The position numbers and the translations under genes are program-made. This document shows, piece after piece, positions 1 to 9,486 of a DNA stretch of 64,000 bases. The stretch is from Arachidicoccus terrestris. GTDB lineage: Bacteria > Bacteroidota > Bacteroidia > Chitinophagales > Chitinophagaceae. Below the pieces are notes generated by a model that saw only the letters and a list, made by a program, of their open reading frames with translations, was not told where the DNA came from and searched no databases. The stretch spans positions 2,480,001 through 2,544,000 of the forward strand of contig NZ_CP083387.1 in the NCBI RefSeq assembly GCF_020042345.1, written 5' to 3'. The first letter of the stretch is position 1. Every line of letters begins with the position of its first letter.

Positions 1-27
1 ACAGACTGATGCGGCTATGTTTTAAAA

Positions 28-2331
28 ATGAAACAGAACATGCAAAGATTATTATTTATCGTTTGTGGATGGCTGATGTTATCCGCGGTGGCAAGTGCAC
101 AAACTTCAGCAGGGGCAACTGATTATGCTGACCTGGTCAATCCTTTAATGGGGACGGATTCCAAGCCCAGCCTTTCCAATGGCAATACCTATCCGGCCAT
201 TGGGCTGCCTTGGGGAATGAATCTGTGGACACCGCAAACCGGAAAAATGGGCGATGGCTGGGCCTACCAATATACCAAAGACAAGATCAATGGGTTTAAA
301 CAGACGCATCAGCCTTCACCATGGATGAATGATTATGGTGCTTTTGCTATTATGCCGATTACAGGAACCGTCCGTTTTAAAGAAGACGACCGTGCCAGCT
401 GGTTCTCCCATAAAGCAGAGGTCGCTAAGCCTTATTATTATAAAGTCTACCTGGCGGACGCTGACGTAACAACAGAGATCACACCTACCGAAAGAGCCGC
501 CAGTTTCAGGTTTACCTTTCCGAAGGCAGACAGCAGTTCTGTTGTGATCGACGCATTGGATAAAGGATCCTATATAAAAGTCATTCCTTCTGAGAACAAA
601 ATCATAGGCTATACCAAACGCAATAGCGGAGGTGTGACTGATAATTTCAAAAACTATTTTGTAGTTGTTTTCGACAGGCCCTTTGACTATGTTTATACAT
701 ACAAAGATAATAACCGGACAACGGCCCACGAACAAAGTTGCGACCACGCCGGCGCAGTGATAGGTTTCAAGAACACGGTAAAAGGACAGAAGGTACATGC
801 AAAAGTAGCCTCATCTTTTATCAGTTTTGATCAGGCTGCACAGAATTTAAAAGAAATCGGTACCGATAATTTTGAGACTGTCAAGAATAAAGCCCATAAA
901 ACCTGGAATGAGGTACTGAGTAAGGTAGAAGTGTCGGGCGGTACGAGCGAACAGCTGAAAACTTTTTATTCTTGTCTGTATCGGATGGTTTTCTTTCCAT
1001 TAAAGTTCTATGAGATCAATCAGGCCGGGAAAGTCGTGCATTATAGTCCATATAACGGTAAAGTGGAGCCGGGATATATGTTTGGCGGAACCGGATTCTG
1101 GGATACATTCCGGGCGCTGTATCCGTTTCTGAACCTGGTGTATCCGCATATTGTCCGGGAAATGCAGGAAGGCCTCATCAACGATTATAAAGAAGGTGGC
1201 TGGCTGCCTGAATGGTCCGCACCCGGGTACCGTAATATTATGATCGGTAACAATTCAGCCTCTATCGTCGCGGAATCTTATATAAAAGGGCTACGGGGCT
1301 ATGATATTGAGACGCTTTATAAAGCGTTGATCCATGATGCCAATAACGAAGGCCCTATGCAGGCAGTAGGCCGTGCGGGTGTTAAATATTATAATGAATT
1401 AGGGTACGTGCCTTACGATGTTAAGATTAATGAGAATGCCGCCCGTACATTAGAGTATGCCTATGACGATTATTGTATATATACCTTAGGCAAAGCGCTG
1501 GGCAAGCCAGAAGCAGAGATTGATATTTATCGTAAGAGAGCGATGAACTACAAAAACCTTTTTGATCCGACACACCTGTTGATGCGCGGTAAAAATAAAG
1601 ATGGGCAGTTTCAGTCGCCGTTTAATCCATTTAAATGGGGTGATGCCTTTACAGAAGGCAATAGCTGGCATTACAGCTGGTCCGTGTTTCAGGATGTAGA
1701 AGGGCTTATCGGCCTGATGGGTGGAAACGCGAAGTTTACGGCGATGCTGGACTCGGTATTTGTGATGCCGCCTACATTTGATGATAGCTATTATGGTGGG
1801 GTGATCCATGAAATCCGCGAAATGCAGATTGCCGATATGGGTCAATATGCGCATGGCAACCAACCGATTCAGCATATGATCTACTTATACGACTATGCGG
1901 CTGAGCCCTGGAAAACGCAGTATTGGGTCAGGGAAACCATGAACAAGCTATATAAGGCTACGCCGGACGGCTATTGCGGTGACGAAGATAACGGACAAAC
2001 CTCTGCGTGGTATGTATTCTCGGCGCTGGGTTTTTATCCAGTAACACCCGCCAGTACACAGTATGCCACCGGAGCGCCACTTTTTAAACATGCAAAAATT
2101 CATTTTGAAAACGGTAAAACATTATCCATAGATGCTCCGGATAACACAGAAAATACCCGTTATATTCAATCTGCCACATTCAACGGGAAGACTTACACGC
2201 AGAACTATCTGGATCATTTCACGCTTCAGAAAGGAGGTAAACTGGTGTTGAAAATGGGCAGGACGCCTAACCGGCAAAGAGGAATTACAGCGAAAGATGC
2301 CCCGTTCTCCCTGTCAAATTTAAAAAACTAA
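28..2331 (+). CDS. GH92 family exo-alpha-mannosidase, secreted
   Basis: Predicted Ca2+-dependent exo-acting alpha-mannosidase (GH92). The 767-residue protein starts with a signal peptide ending near AVASAQ and has the usual family length. Family landmarks are visible: NPLMGTDS near the N-terminus, GGTGFWDTFRALYP in the middle, EGNSWHYSW with the probable general acid E543, and GDEDNGQTSAWYVFSALGFYP, whose acidic residues D652 and D654 match the position of the GH92 base pair. The gene begins 27 bases into the window, so its promoter and any upstream operon partners are out of view. A metallopeptidase follows after 7 bp, indicating co-transcription. The linkage it cleaves (alpha-1,2, 1,3, 1,4 or 1,6) cannot be read from the sequence. 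The mannosidase activity does not fit the rhamnose/pectin theme to the right, so this may be the tail of a separate glycoprotein-processing locus. Confidence 0.93.
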   Translation: MKQNMQRLLFIVCGWLMLSAVASAQTSAGATDYADLVNPLMGTDSKPSLSNGNTYPAIGLPWGMNLWTPQTGKMGDGWAYQYTKDKINGFKQTHQPSPWMNDYGAFAIMPITGTVRFKEDDRASWFSHKAEVAKPYYYKVYLADADVTTEITPTERAASFRFTFPKADSSSVVIDALDKGSYIKVIPSENKIIGYTKRNSGGVTDNFKNYFVVVFDRPFDYVYTYKDNNRTTAHEQSCDHAGAVIGFKNTVKGQKVHAKVASSFISFDQAAQNLKEIGTDNFETVKNKAHKTWNEVLSKVEVSGGTSEQLKTFYSCLYRMVFFPLKFYEINQAGKVVHYSPYNGKVEPGYMFGGTGFWDTFRALYPFLNLVYPHIVREMQEGLINDYKEGGWLPEWSAPGYRNIMIGNNSASIVAESYIKGLRGYDIETLYKALIHDANNEGPMQAVGRAGVKYYNELGYVPYDVKINENAARTLEYAYDDYCIYTLGKALGKPEAEIDIYRKRAMNYKNLFDPTHLLMRGKNKDGQFQSPFNPFKWGDAFTEGNSWHYSWSVFQDVEGLIGLMGGNAKFTAMLDSVFVMPPTFDDSYYGGVIHEIREMQIADMGQYAHGNQPIQHMIYLYDYAAEPWKTQYWVRETMNKLYKATPDGYCGDEDNGQTSAWYVFSALGFYPVTPASTQYATGAPLFKHAKIHFENGKTLSIDAPDNTENTRYIQSATFNGKTYTQNYLDHFTLQKGGKLVLKMGRTPNRQRGITAKDAPFSLSNLKN

Positions 2332-2338
2332 GCAGACG

Positions 2339-3043
2339 ATGTTGAAGAAAATTGCATTTATCGGATTGTTCGTATGTACTGTTACTGCGTTGCGTGCACA
2401 GAAACATTGGAGCAAGATATATTCTGACAGGGACCTGTCCAGAGATACGATTACTAAAAGAGGGATTACCCTTATTTTTATTAACAAGGAAAAGGAATTT
2501 TCCAGAGCGGAACAGCTGCGCATGCAAGAAACCTTTTTCAAGATCTACCCGCAGGAAATCAAGACTTATAACAAGAAGGCGGCAAAGAAGGTGGCAATGA
2601 TCATTGATCCCGACTACACCGGTGTTGCTGCGACTTCCGGAAATGTGATCCGCGTGAATCCGCAGTGGATGGCGAAACATCCCGAGGATTTGGATGTGGT
2701 AACGCACGAAGCGATGCATATTGTTCAGGCCTATCAGGGGCATTCCGGCCCTGGCTGGATTACGGAAGGGATTGCGGATTATGTCAGACATCAGTTCGGC
2801 GTTAATAACAAAGCTGCCGGCTGGTCACTGACCCCATTTAATGCGAAACAAAGCTATACCAATGCCTACCGGATCACCGCGCGTTTTTTATTGTGGATTA
2901 CCCAAAAATATAAAAAGCACTTTGTACGGTCTTTGAATACCGCCATGCGCGAAGGGACCTATACAGCGCGTTTCTGGAAAATGCAGACAGGTAAGACCGT
3001 GGATGAATTGTGGGCCATCTATAGCCAGGATCCGGTGATCTGA
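2339..3043 (+). CDS. BSP-family secreted zinc metallopeptidase
   Basis: Member of the plant/bacterial basic secretory protein peptidase family. The 234-residue product has a signal peptide (MLKKIAFIGLFVCTVTALRA) and the zinc-binding helix HEAMHIVQAYQG, followed by GPGWITEGIADYVRHQFG, in which the Glu and the aromatic/basic residues are the typical downstream element of this family. The start is 7 bp after the GH92 stop, so the two are probably one operon, and a Rho-independent terminator follows at 3071. Pairing of an alpha-mannosidase with a secreted peptidase suggests attack on glycoproteins, but that is inference. The substrate is unknown. Confidence 0.85.
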   Translation: MLKKIAFIGLFVCTVTALRAQKHWSKIYSDRDLSRDTITKRGITLIFINKEKEFSRAEQLRMQETFFKIYPQEIKTYNKKAAKKVAMIIDPDYTGVAATSGNVIRVNPQWMAKHPEDLDVVTHEAMHIVQAYQGHSGPGWITEGIADYVRHQFGVNNKAAGWSLTPFNAKQSYTNAYRITARFLLWITQKYKKHFVRSLNTAMREGTYTARFWKMQTGKTVDELWAIYSQDPVI

Positions 3044-3070
3044 GATCCGATTTAATTACGATATGCAATA

Positions 3071-3104
3071 AACCTGATGACAAGCCATTGTTCTCAGGTT
3101 TTTT
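3071..3104 (+). terminator. Rho-independent terminator after GH92/BSP operon
   Basis: Inverted repeat AACCTGA (3071-3077) / TCAGGTT (3094-3100), with an additional inner ACAA/TTGT pairing, runs directly into a T tract. It lies 28 bp after the stop of the BSP peptidase gene and separates that operon from the first SusC gene. Confidence 0.8.
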
Positions 3105-3120
3105 ATGGAGTATACCTTTA

Positions 3121-3193
3121 TTACAGCTGTTAACAATTATGCCGGTATTTTACAAGATTTTTGTTAAGCACAGAAGGAAAAATTACAGCTGTT
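3121..3193. repeat. Pair of TTACAGCTGTT repeats upstream of SusC pair 1
   Basis: TTACAGCTGTT occurs at 3121-3131 and again at 3183-3193, each around a CAGCTG palindrome. The pair lies 200-275 bp upstream of the SusC start and may be binding sites for a regulator of this operon. Confidence 0.4.
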
Positions 3194-3396
3194 TTATTTT
3201 TTTTTTGGGAAGCTAAGAGGGTCGTGAAATTCTATAAGGCCCTATTTATGGGGGTGTTGCATGTCAATTGTCTTATAAGTTTTATCTATCATTTAATGTT
3301 CGTTAATAATATAGAGAGTATCTATTAACACAGATGCTAAAAAAACCTTTATAGCTTTATGATTGGAATTTGATTTTTAACTCCACGTAAAACGCT

Positions 3397-6300
3397 ATGA
3401 AAACATCTTATTTTCAAAGGATGCTTATCTGCATCCTTGTAGGCCTGTGTTCACACTCGCTACTTTTTGCGCAACAAAGAGTGCTTACCGGAACAGTAAC
3501 AGACCAAAAATCTGCAGAAGGATTAAGCGGGGTATCGATATCCGCGCCCAAGACCATCGGCACATTAACCGACACGAAAGGCAATTATTCGATAAAACTT
3601 GACGGCTCAGTCGATTCACTCACTTTTTCATATGTAGGCTATCAATCAAAGATAATTCTGCTCGATTCCATTACAACGGATACACTGAATGTTGCATTGC
3701 TCCCTGAAAACGAATCATTGGAGCAGGTTGTTGTGGTTGGTTATGGAACACAGAAAAGGAAAGAAATCACTTCAGCCATTGCCAGTCTTTCTCCGGAAGA
3801 CTTTAATAAAGGTGGCGTGAATAATCCCATGGACCTGATTCAGGGAAAAGTGGCGGGGTTATCCATTACCAATACAAAAGGCAATAATCCGAATGCCGGC
3901 CCTTCTATTCAGTTAAGAGGCGTAACATCTTTAACAGGTACCAATACTCCTCTCATCGTCATTGACGGTATTCCCGGTGGTAGTCTGGATCTGGTTCAGC
4001 AAGATGACATTGAATCAATCGATGTGCTGAAAGACGGATCTGCGGCCGCTATATATGGTACGCGTGCCAATGGAGGGGTTATTCTGATCACCACCAAGAA
4101 GGGAAAGAAAGGAGAAACGCAGTATAGTTTCAATACCTATGCACAGCGGGATTTCGTTGATAAACGCCCCGATAATCTTTCAGCTGCGGAGTTCAGGAAT
4201 CTGATTAAGGAAGGCGTCATTGATGAAAGCCAGGATTTCGGCGCAACGACCGATCTTTTTGACGAGTTGGTCAATAAAGATAATTTAAGCACCTATTATA
4301 ACCTGGCTGCTGCCGGCGGTTCCGAAAATGCGAATTACCGCGCTTCCGTTTTTTATCATGATGCGCAATCTATCGCTAAAGAAGACGGTAGAAAAGAGTT
4401 TGGCGGAAGGATCAGTCTGAATCAGACGGGATTAAAAGGCCGGCTTACTTTACAGACCAACTTAGCGGTTAATCTGAATAAGGCCAATTTACTGGGCGGC
4501 GGTACGCTTGAAGATGGAGGAGACAACTCCATCGGCAACTTTGAACAGGCGGTACAGTGGAACCCGACCGCACCATTGATCCAGCCCGACGGAACCTATA
4601 CACAATTGCAGGCATTTAATAACTATAACCCGCTGTCAAGACTGGCATACCGGATTTATGAAAGAGACCAGTCTACGATATCCGCAGATTCAAAACTGTC
4701 CCTTGAAATAACGAATGACCTGAAAGCATCTGTATTTGGCTCATACACACGGAACCAATACAATGACAGGCGGTTCCGTTCTTCTAAAGACTGGGATCAG
4801 AGAGCTGAAACAAGTTATGGAGGCATGTCCTGGGCACAAAAGGCCAATTATTTGGACTGGACCAAGACGCTCGAGGCAACGGTCAATTACGATAAATCCT
4901 TTGGCAAAAGCGAAATTCATGCATTGGGCGGTTATAGCTACCAGTATGGAACCAGTGAAAACTATTCCGTAAGTAATGACGGCTTTCCAACCGATACTTA
5001 TCTGGACTGGAATTTAGGTGCGGGCACCGGTATTAATAACCTGAACCTGCCAAGACCGGCATTAAGTAGTTATAAAGAAGACAATACATTGATCGCATTT
5101 TTTGGCAGGGTGAGCTATGCATTTGATAACCGGATCTTCTTACAGGCGATCTTAAGACATGAAGGCTCTTCCCGCTTTGGTATTAACAATAAATGGGGTA
5201 ATTTCCCGGCCATTTCTGCCGGCTGGACACTGACCAACGAAGCATTCATGAAGGACGTTAGCTGGTTGAATTACCTGAAAGTGCGTGCGGGTTATGGTGT
5301 AACCGGTAATCAGGGTATTCCTAACTACCAATCTTTATATTTACTGTCTACCGGCGGCGTCTATCCGCAGGTGGCACCGGGAACCGGTTATGATCCGAAC
5401 AGCCCTAATACAACGCAGTTCTTCCAGACCTATGGCATCCGCTGGAACGTGAACCCAAATTTAAGGTGGGAGAAAAAAGGAGAGTTTAATGCGGGGATTG
5501 ATTTTGGCGTGGTTAACAACCGGATTTCCGGATCACTGGACTTTTACAGCAGAAAAACAAAAGACCTGTTGTATGCTTATACCGTCCCTCAGCCTTCTTT
5601 TGTCCAAAGTACCTTGCTGACCAATATCGGATCTGTTTCCAGCAAGGGTCTTGAATTGACATTGAATGGCAAAGCCGTCGATAATAAAGATTTCAAATGG
5701 GATGTAACACTTACCGGAAGCTACAACTCCAATAAGCTGACCAAGCTCTCCAGCGAAAACTTCAAAGTAAACTACCTGGAATTCGGAGGCCTGCCTTCTC
5801 CTGGTAACCTGGGCAACACGATACGCCTTTATGAGGGTAGCGCCATCGGCAACTTCTATGGATATCGTTTTGCCGGTTTCACCGATGACGGCAAGTGGCA
5901 GTTTTATAAAGCAGACGGGACACTTGGACAGGCAGGTGATATGAGCCCTGATGATCGGACGGTGATCGGAAATGGTGTGCCAAAGATCAATGCTTCCTTA
6001 GGCAACCGGTTTTATTACAAAGGCTTTGACCTCACTATCTTTTTCAGAGGGAAATTTAAATATGATATCCTCAACACACCTGCACTCTTCTTTGGTAATA
6101 AAAGATGGTTACCCAATAACTTGTTGAAGTCAGCAGTTACGACCTACAATCAGCTGGATGACGATCCTCAGTATTCTGACTATTACCTGGAGAATGGCAA
6201 TTTTGTCAAGTTAGATAATATTACGTTGGGCTACACCTTTAATTTCAAAACAGACTACATTAAAAGTTGCTATCTCTATGTCACAGGTAGGAACATAGCC

Positions 6301-6426
6301 ACTTTCACTGGCTATTCCGGATTGGATCCTGAATTGGAGGATACAGGATTCACAACGGGCATAGACAACCGGGGTTTCTTTCCAAGAACCAAATCATGGA
6401 TGATTGGTCTGAACCTCAACTTTTAA
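3397..6426 (+). CDS. SusC-like TonB-dependent outer-membrane transporter (pair 1)
   Basis: Outer-membrane glycan importer of the SusC/RagA family, 1009 residues. In order: signal peptide ending at LLFAQ, a carboxypeptidase-D regulatory-like domain (about residues 27-110, VLTGTVTDQKSAEGLSGVSIS), the TonB-box/plug transition with VVVVGYGTQKRKE, the plug with DVLKDGSAAAIYGTRANGGVILITTKKG, and a C-terminal beta-barrel ending in aromatic/hydrophobic residues (GLNLNF). The SusD partner starts 31 bp downstream. The substrate is not readable. Neighbours are a mannosidase operon upstream and a LacI regulator downstream. It lacks the direct-repeat promoter shared by the rhamnose/RG genes, so it may import something else or be controlled separately. 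Confidence 0.96.
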   Translation: MKTSYFQRMLICILVGLCSHSLLFAQQRVLTGTVTDQKSAEGLSGVSISAPKTIGTLTDTKGNYSIKLDGSVDSLTFSYVGYQSKIILLDSITTDTLNVALLPENESLEQVVVVGYGTQKRKEITSAIASLSPEDFNKGGVNNPMDLIQGKVAGLSITNTKGNNPNAGPSIQLRGVTSLTGTNTPLIVIDGIPGGSLDLVQQDDIESIDVLKDGSAAAIYGTRANGGVILITTKKGKKGETQYSFNTYAQRDFVDKRPDNLSAAEFRNLIKEGVIDESQDFGATTDLFDELVNKDNLSTYYNLAAAGGSENANYRASVFYHDAQSIAKEDGRKEFGGRISLNQTGLKGRLTLQTNLAVNLNKANLLGGGTLEDGGDNSIGNFEQAVQWNPTAPLIQPDGTYTQLQAFNNYNPLSRLAYRIYERDQSTISADSKLSLEITNDLKASVFGSYTRNQYNDRRFRSSKDWDQRAETSYGGMSWAQKANYLDWTKTLEATVNYDKSFGKSEIHALGGYSYQYGTSENYSVSNDGFPTDTYLDWNLGAGTGINNLNLPRPALSSYKEDNTLIAFFGRVSYAFDNRIFLQAILRHEGSSRFGINNKWGNFPAISAGWTLTNEAFMKDVSWLNYLKVRAGYGVTGNQGIPNYQSLYLLSTGGVYPQVAPGTGYDPNSPNTTQFFQTYGIRWNVNPNLRWEKKGEFNAGIDFGVVNNRISGSLDFYSRKTKDLLYAYTVPQPSFVQSTLLTNIGSVSSKGLELTLNGKAVDNKDFKWDVTLTGSYNSNKLTKLSSENFKVNYLEFGGLPSPGNLGNTIRLYEGSAIGNFYGYRFAGFTDDGKWQFYKADGTLGQAGDMSPDDRTVIGNGVPKINASLGNRFYYKGFDLTIFFRGKFKYDILNTPALFFGNKRWLPNNLLKSAVTTYNQLDDDPQYSDYYLENGNFVKLDNITLGYTFNFKTDYIKSCYLYVTGRNIATFTGYSGLDPELEDTGFTTGIDNRGFFPRTKSWMIGLNLNF

Positions 6427-6457
6427 TATTATAAAGTGAACCTGAAAATAAAAAACA

Positions 6458-8101
6458 ATGAAATACATAAATAAATGTTTTGGAAAGGTCCTTTTGCTAG
6501 CATTGACTGTTTTGGTGTTGGCTACAGGTTGTACAAAACTTACAGAAAATACCTATACAGATATCCAATACAATCAGTTCTATAAAAACAGACGTGATGT
6601 AATGGAAGCCGCATTACGGCCTTTTACCCACATGCAGGCATGGTTGGCGCCCACGGGGCAGAATGGTTATTATTATCATAGTGAGCTCTCTGCGGATCAG
6701 CTGGCCTGGCCGCAAAAAGGCAGACATGGGTATGATGGAGGGGATCATATCAGAATGCACTATCACACCTGGACCGCGGATGAAAACAGGATGCAGAATT
6801 GCTGGAGTCTGATCTGGACCGGTATCGGATTTTGTAATTCTGCGATTACTGATATTGCAAAGCTGGATACCGCCCAGGTTGGCATGTCCGAAGTGGAGTT
6901 GACGGCGGTTCTGTCAGAATTAAAAGTGCTGAGAGCATTTAGTTATATGAAAGCGATGGACCTTTGGGGTAATATCCCTATCTCTACAGATGTACCGGTC
7001 GGCAGCCAGATTGTGCTTACGGCCACCAAGCCCCGGGATTCAGTATTTGATTTTGTCCGCAAAGAATTGGAAGAGAATGTTCCAAAGTTACTGCCTAACA
7101 GCAATGAGCTGATCGGCCGGGTTTCCCAGACGGCCGGTTACGCGATGCTGGCGGAGCTTTATTTAAATGCACAGACCTGGAGAGGCGTGCCGATGTGGGA
7201 TGAATGTATCAAGGCCTGTGATAAGATCCTGTCCGGTCAGGCGGGCGGCATTAACGGCGGTCCTGCTTTGGCGCCTGATATTAATGAAGTGTTTTCTAAT
7301 ACCAACTGGAGATCTAAAGAGCCGCTGTTTGAGATTGCCTATAGCAAAAAAGGCGGATTTACCTTTGACTGGACTGGTTTTTTCAGCAGCTATGACTATA
7401 TGGAAGCGGCACTGGGCGTTGACTACAGCGGCTGGAATGCCTTTGTAACCACGCCTTCGGGATTTAATCAGTTTGACGACGCGGATTTGCGTAAGAAAGA
7501 CTGGTTTCTGTTCGGCCCTCAGTATGAATTGGGGACAAAGACGCCTATATTGGGATCTGAAGAATATAAAGGTAAACCCATCGTATTTGTTAACTCTATC
7601 CGTAGGGAAAGTGAAGGGGATCACACAAGCGCCGGGGGAATGACCAAAGGCGAAGAGAACAGTGGTGCCCGTTTTAATAAATATAAATCCGGAAGACTGG
7701 GTGATCCTAACTACCGTGAAAATCATTATATCATCTATCGCCTGACTGAAATTTACTTTGATAAGGCAGAAGCCTTGATGCGTAAAAACGGCGGAAAAGC
7801 AACAGCAGAGGCTGTACAGTTAATCAACGATTCCCGGAAGCGCGCTTTTTCAGCGAAAGATTGGCCGTCCAAACAATATACAACCAGCAACTTCACATTG
7901 GATTCGCTGCTGGCAGAACGCGGCCGTGAATTCTTCTTTGAAGGAAAGCGCAGAGAGGACCTGATCCGTTTTGGAAAGTTTACGACAACAAGCTGGTGGG
8001 ATCATAAAGCGGATAATGATCCTAATAAGGCATTATTTCCGATCCCGAATACGCAGTTAGGTGCTAATCCTGAGTTAAAACAAAACCCGGGGTACGAATA
8101 A
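6458..8101 (+). CDS. SusD/RagB-like surface glycan-binding lipoprotein (pair 1)
   Basis: Lid lipoprotein that works with the SusC-like transporter just upstream. The 547-residue product has a lipoprotein signal with the lipobox LATGC (Cys about residue 25), the TPR-rich RagB/SusD fold, and the C-terminal SusD signature (LLAERGREFFFEGKRREDLIRFGKF, ending FPIPNTQLGANPELKQNPGY). The gap to SusC is 31 bp, indicating a two-gene operon closed by the hairpin at 8131. Ligand unknown. Confidence 0.95.
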   Translation: MKYINKCFGKVLLLALTVLVLATGCTKLTENTYTDIQYNQFYKNRRDVMEAALRPFTHMQAWLAPTGQNGYYYHSELSADQLAWPQKGRHGYDGGDHIRMHYHTWTADENRMQNCWSLIWTGIGFCNSAITDIAKLDTAQVGMSEVELTAVLSELKVLRAFSYMKAMDLWGNIPISTDVPVGSQIVLTATKPRDSVFDFVRKELEENVPKLLPNSNELIGRVSQTAGYAMLAELYLNAQTWRGVPMWDECIKACDKILSGQAGGINGGPALAPDINEVFSNTNWRSKEPLFEIAYSKKGGFTFDWTGFFSSYDYMEAALGVDYSGWNAFVTTPSGFNQFDDADLRKKDWFLFGPQYELGTKTPILGSEEYKGKPIVFVNSIRRESEGDHTSAGGMTKGEENSGARFNKYKSGRLGDPNYRENHYIIYRLTEIYFDKAEALMRKNGGKATAEAVQLINDSRKRAFSAKDWPSKQYTTSNFTLDSLLAERGREFFFEGKRREDLIRFGKFTTTSWWDHKADNDPNKALFPIPNTQLGANPELKQNPGYE

Positions 8102-8130
8102 TAAGACCGCGTTTTAAATGGTGAATGAGG

Positions 8131-8166
8131 GGAGGCTGCTTTTAATTAAGTAGTCTCCTTTATTTT
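8131..8166 (+). terminator. Terminator after SusC/SusD pair 1
   Basis: Stem GGAGGCTGCTT (8131-8141) / AAGTAGTCTCC (8148-8158), with two G-T wobble pairs and a 6-base loop, is followed by TTTATTTT. It sits 30 bp after the SusD stop and just before the convergent LacI gene. Confidence 0.75.
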
Positions 8167-8196
8167 GTAGGCCCTGTCAAGTTATACACAAAGGGC

Positions 8197-9216
8197 TCAT
8201 CTTTTTCTGAGGGAAGACTGTCTTATAAGCAAGGGCGTTTTAAGGATAATATTGGCCGTCAGGTTTATATCGATTCTTTCCTCAATATGCGCCAAAAGGT
8301 TCTTTGCTGCTAATTCGCCCATTTGCAGCCCCGGATAGTCTACTGTTGTTAAAGAAGGATCGATGATCCGGGAGATCATGTCATTGTTAAACCCGGCAAT
8401 TAGAATATCGTTCGGGATCTGCTTACCGTTGTGTTTAAGTTCATGCATGCAACTGGCCGCGCAATGATCATTGGCAACAAATACACCGTCCGCTTCTAAT
8501 TTTATAATGCTGTGAGCGGCGTTAATGCCCGCTTGTTCGGACAAATCATTGATGATGACAAGGCTATCATCATAACTGAGGTTAAACTCCGCAAGCGCTT
8601 TCCGATACCCGGCCAGTCTTTCTCTGTATACATTGCTTAGTTGATTGCCGGTGATATGTACGATTTTTGTGGCGCCTTGCTCGATCAGGTGCCTGGTGAT
8701 GCTATAACCTGCTACTTCATTATTAATCGTTAAAACAGGAAGGTCACTGCCCGAAGGAGTACGGTCGAAAAACAGGACGGGAACGCCTTGTTTCTTCATA
8801 ACATTAAAATGAGTAATGTCTCTGGTGTTTTCTGCGAGTGATACCAGTAATCCCGCTACACGGTTATCAAACATTGTCTGGACATTGATGGCTTCTTTGC
8901 TCACATCTTCCAGGGACTGGCTGATGAGCAGGTTATATCCGGCATCATTAATAACCTTTTCAATACCTGCGATCACCTGTGACATGAAATAACTGTTCAG
9001 TTTGGGAACAATAATGCCAATGGTGCTGGTTTTATTGTTCCTCAGGTTAATGGCGAAAGTATTGGCACGGTAGCCCATTTCCTGCGCCGTTTTAATGATT
9101 TTTTCCTGTGTGTGTTGGTTGACAGATGCGTGCCGTTTAAGCCCCCGGCTGATGGTAGAGGGTGCCAGGTGCAGCTTCTTGGCAATATCATAGATGGTCA
9201 CGGGCTTACTTATCAT
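8197..9216 (-). CDS. LacI/GalR-family transcriptional regulator
   Basis: DNA-binding sugar-responsive regulator, 339 residues, normal family length. The N-terminus is a LacI helix-turn-helix (TIYDIAKKLHLAPSTISRGLKRHASVN, residues about 7-33), followed by the hinge and a periplasmic-binding-protein-like effector domain (TSTIGIIVPKLNSYFMSQVIAGIEKVINDAGYNLLI). It lies on the minus strand between SusC/D pair 1 and GH78, and is separated from the GH78 stop by 270 bp. A near-perfect palindrome with a central CG lies 47-64 bp upstream of its start and is a good autoregulatory operator candidate. The effector sugar is unknown. Neighbourhood suggests control of the flanking GH78 and SusC/D genes. Confidence 0.93.
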   Translation of the reverse strand: MISKPVTIYDIAKKLHLAPSTISRGLKRHASVNQHTQEKIIKTAQEMGYRANTFAINLRNNKTSTIGIIVPKLNSYFMSQVIAGIEKVINDAGYNLLISQSLEDVSKEAINVQTMFDNRVAGLLVSLAENTRDITHFNVMKKQGVPVLFFDRTPSGSDLPVLTINNEVAGYSITRHLIEQGATKIVHITGNQLSNVYRERLAGYRKALAEFNLSYDDSLVIINDLSEQAGINAAHSIIKLEADGVFVANDHCAASCMHELKHNGKQIPNDILIAGFNNDMISRIIDPSLTTVDYPGLQMGELAAKNLLAHIEERIDINLTANIILKTPLLIRQSSLRKR

Positions 9217-9262
9217 ATGTCTGTGGGATCTTTAAACAAATGTATTGGTTTTTACTGTAAAT

Positions 9263-9280
9263 AATGCAATCGATTGTATT
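9263..9280. promoter_or_regulatory. Putative LacI-type operator
   Basis: AATGCAATCGATTGTATT is an 18-bp palindrome around a central CG with eight of nine arm pairs matched. Position, length and CG centre are typical of LacI-family operators. It lies 47 bp upstream of the LacI gene start, so autoregulation is the simplest reading. Confidence 0.55.
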
Positions 9281-9486
9281 AAATCAATATAACGTTGCTC
9301 ATTTTCCTGATAAATCTTTATCTCGAGTGAGCGTATTTGTTGCTCTCACATTATACCCGCCTGGGATGGCATATTTCCTATCCACTCATAACAGTCGATT
9401 GTGTTGCCGCCCTGGCAAGACGGCTATAGTAATAGTAAATGATGGTGTGATGGCCATAATCAGGACAGATCAAAGATCCGCTTTGC

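Larger units (their letters stand above)
3044..3396. other. Intergenic region upstream of first SusC
   Basis: After the terminator at 3071-3104 this stretch is AT-rich and non-coding. It holds two copies of TTACAGCTGTT (3121-3131 and 3183-3193, start-to-start 62 bp) around the palindromic core CAGCTG, which could be a regulator site. The 20-bp direct repeat found at seven other promoters in this window is absent. I do not see a convincing -33/-7 pair. Confidence 0.5.

Noticed and set aside
316-798. Long antisense frame within GH92, and similar antisense frames in other large genes
   Set aside because: These mirror the codon structure of well-supported genes on the other strand and carry no recognisable domain.
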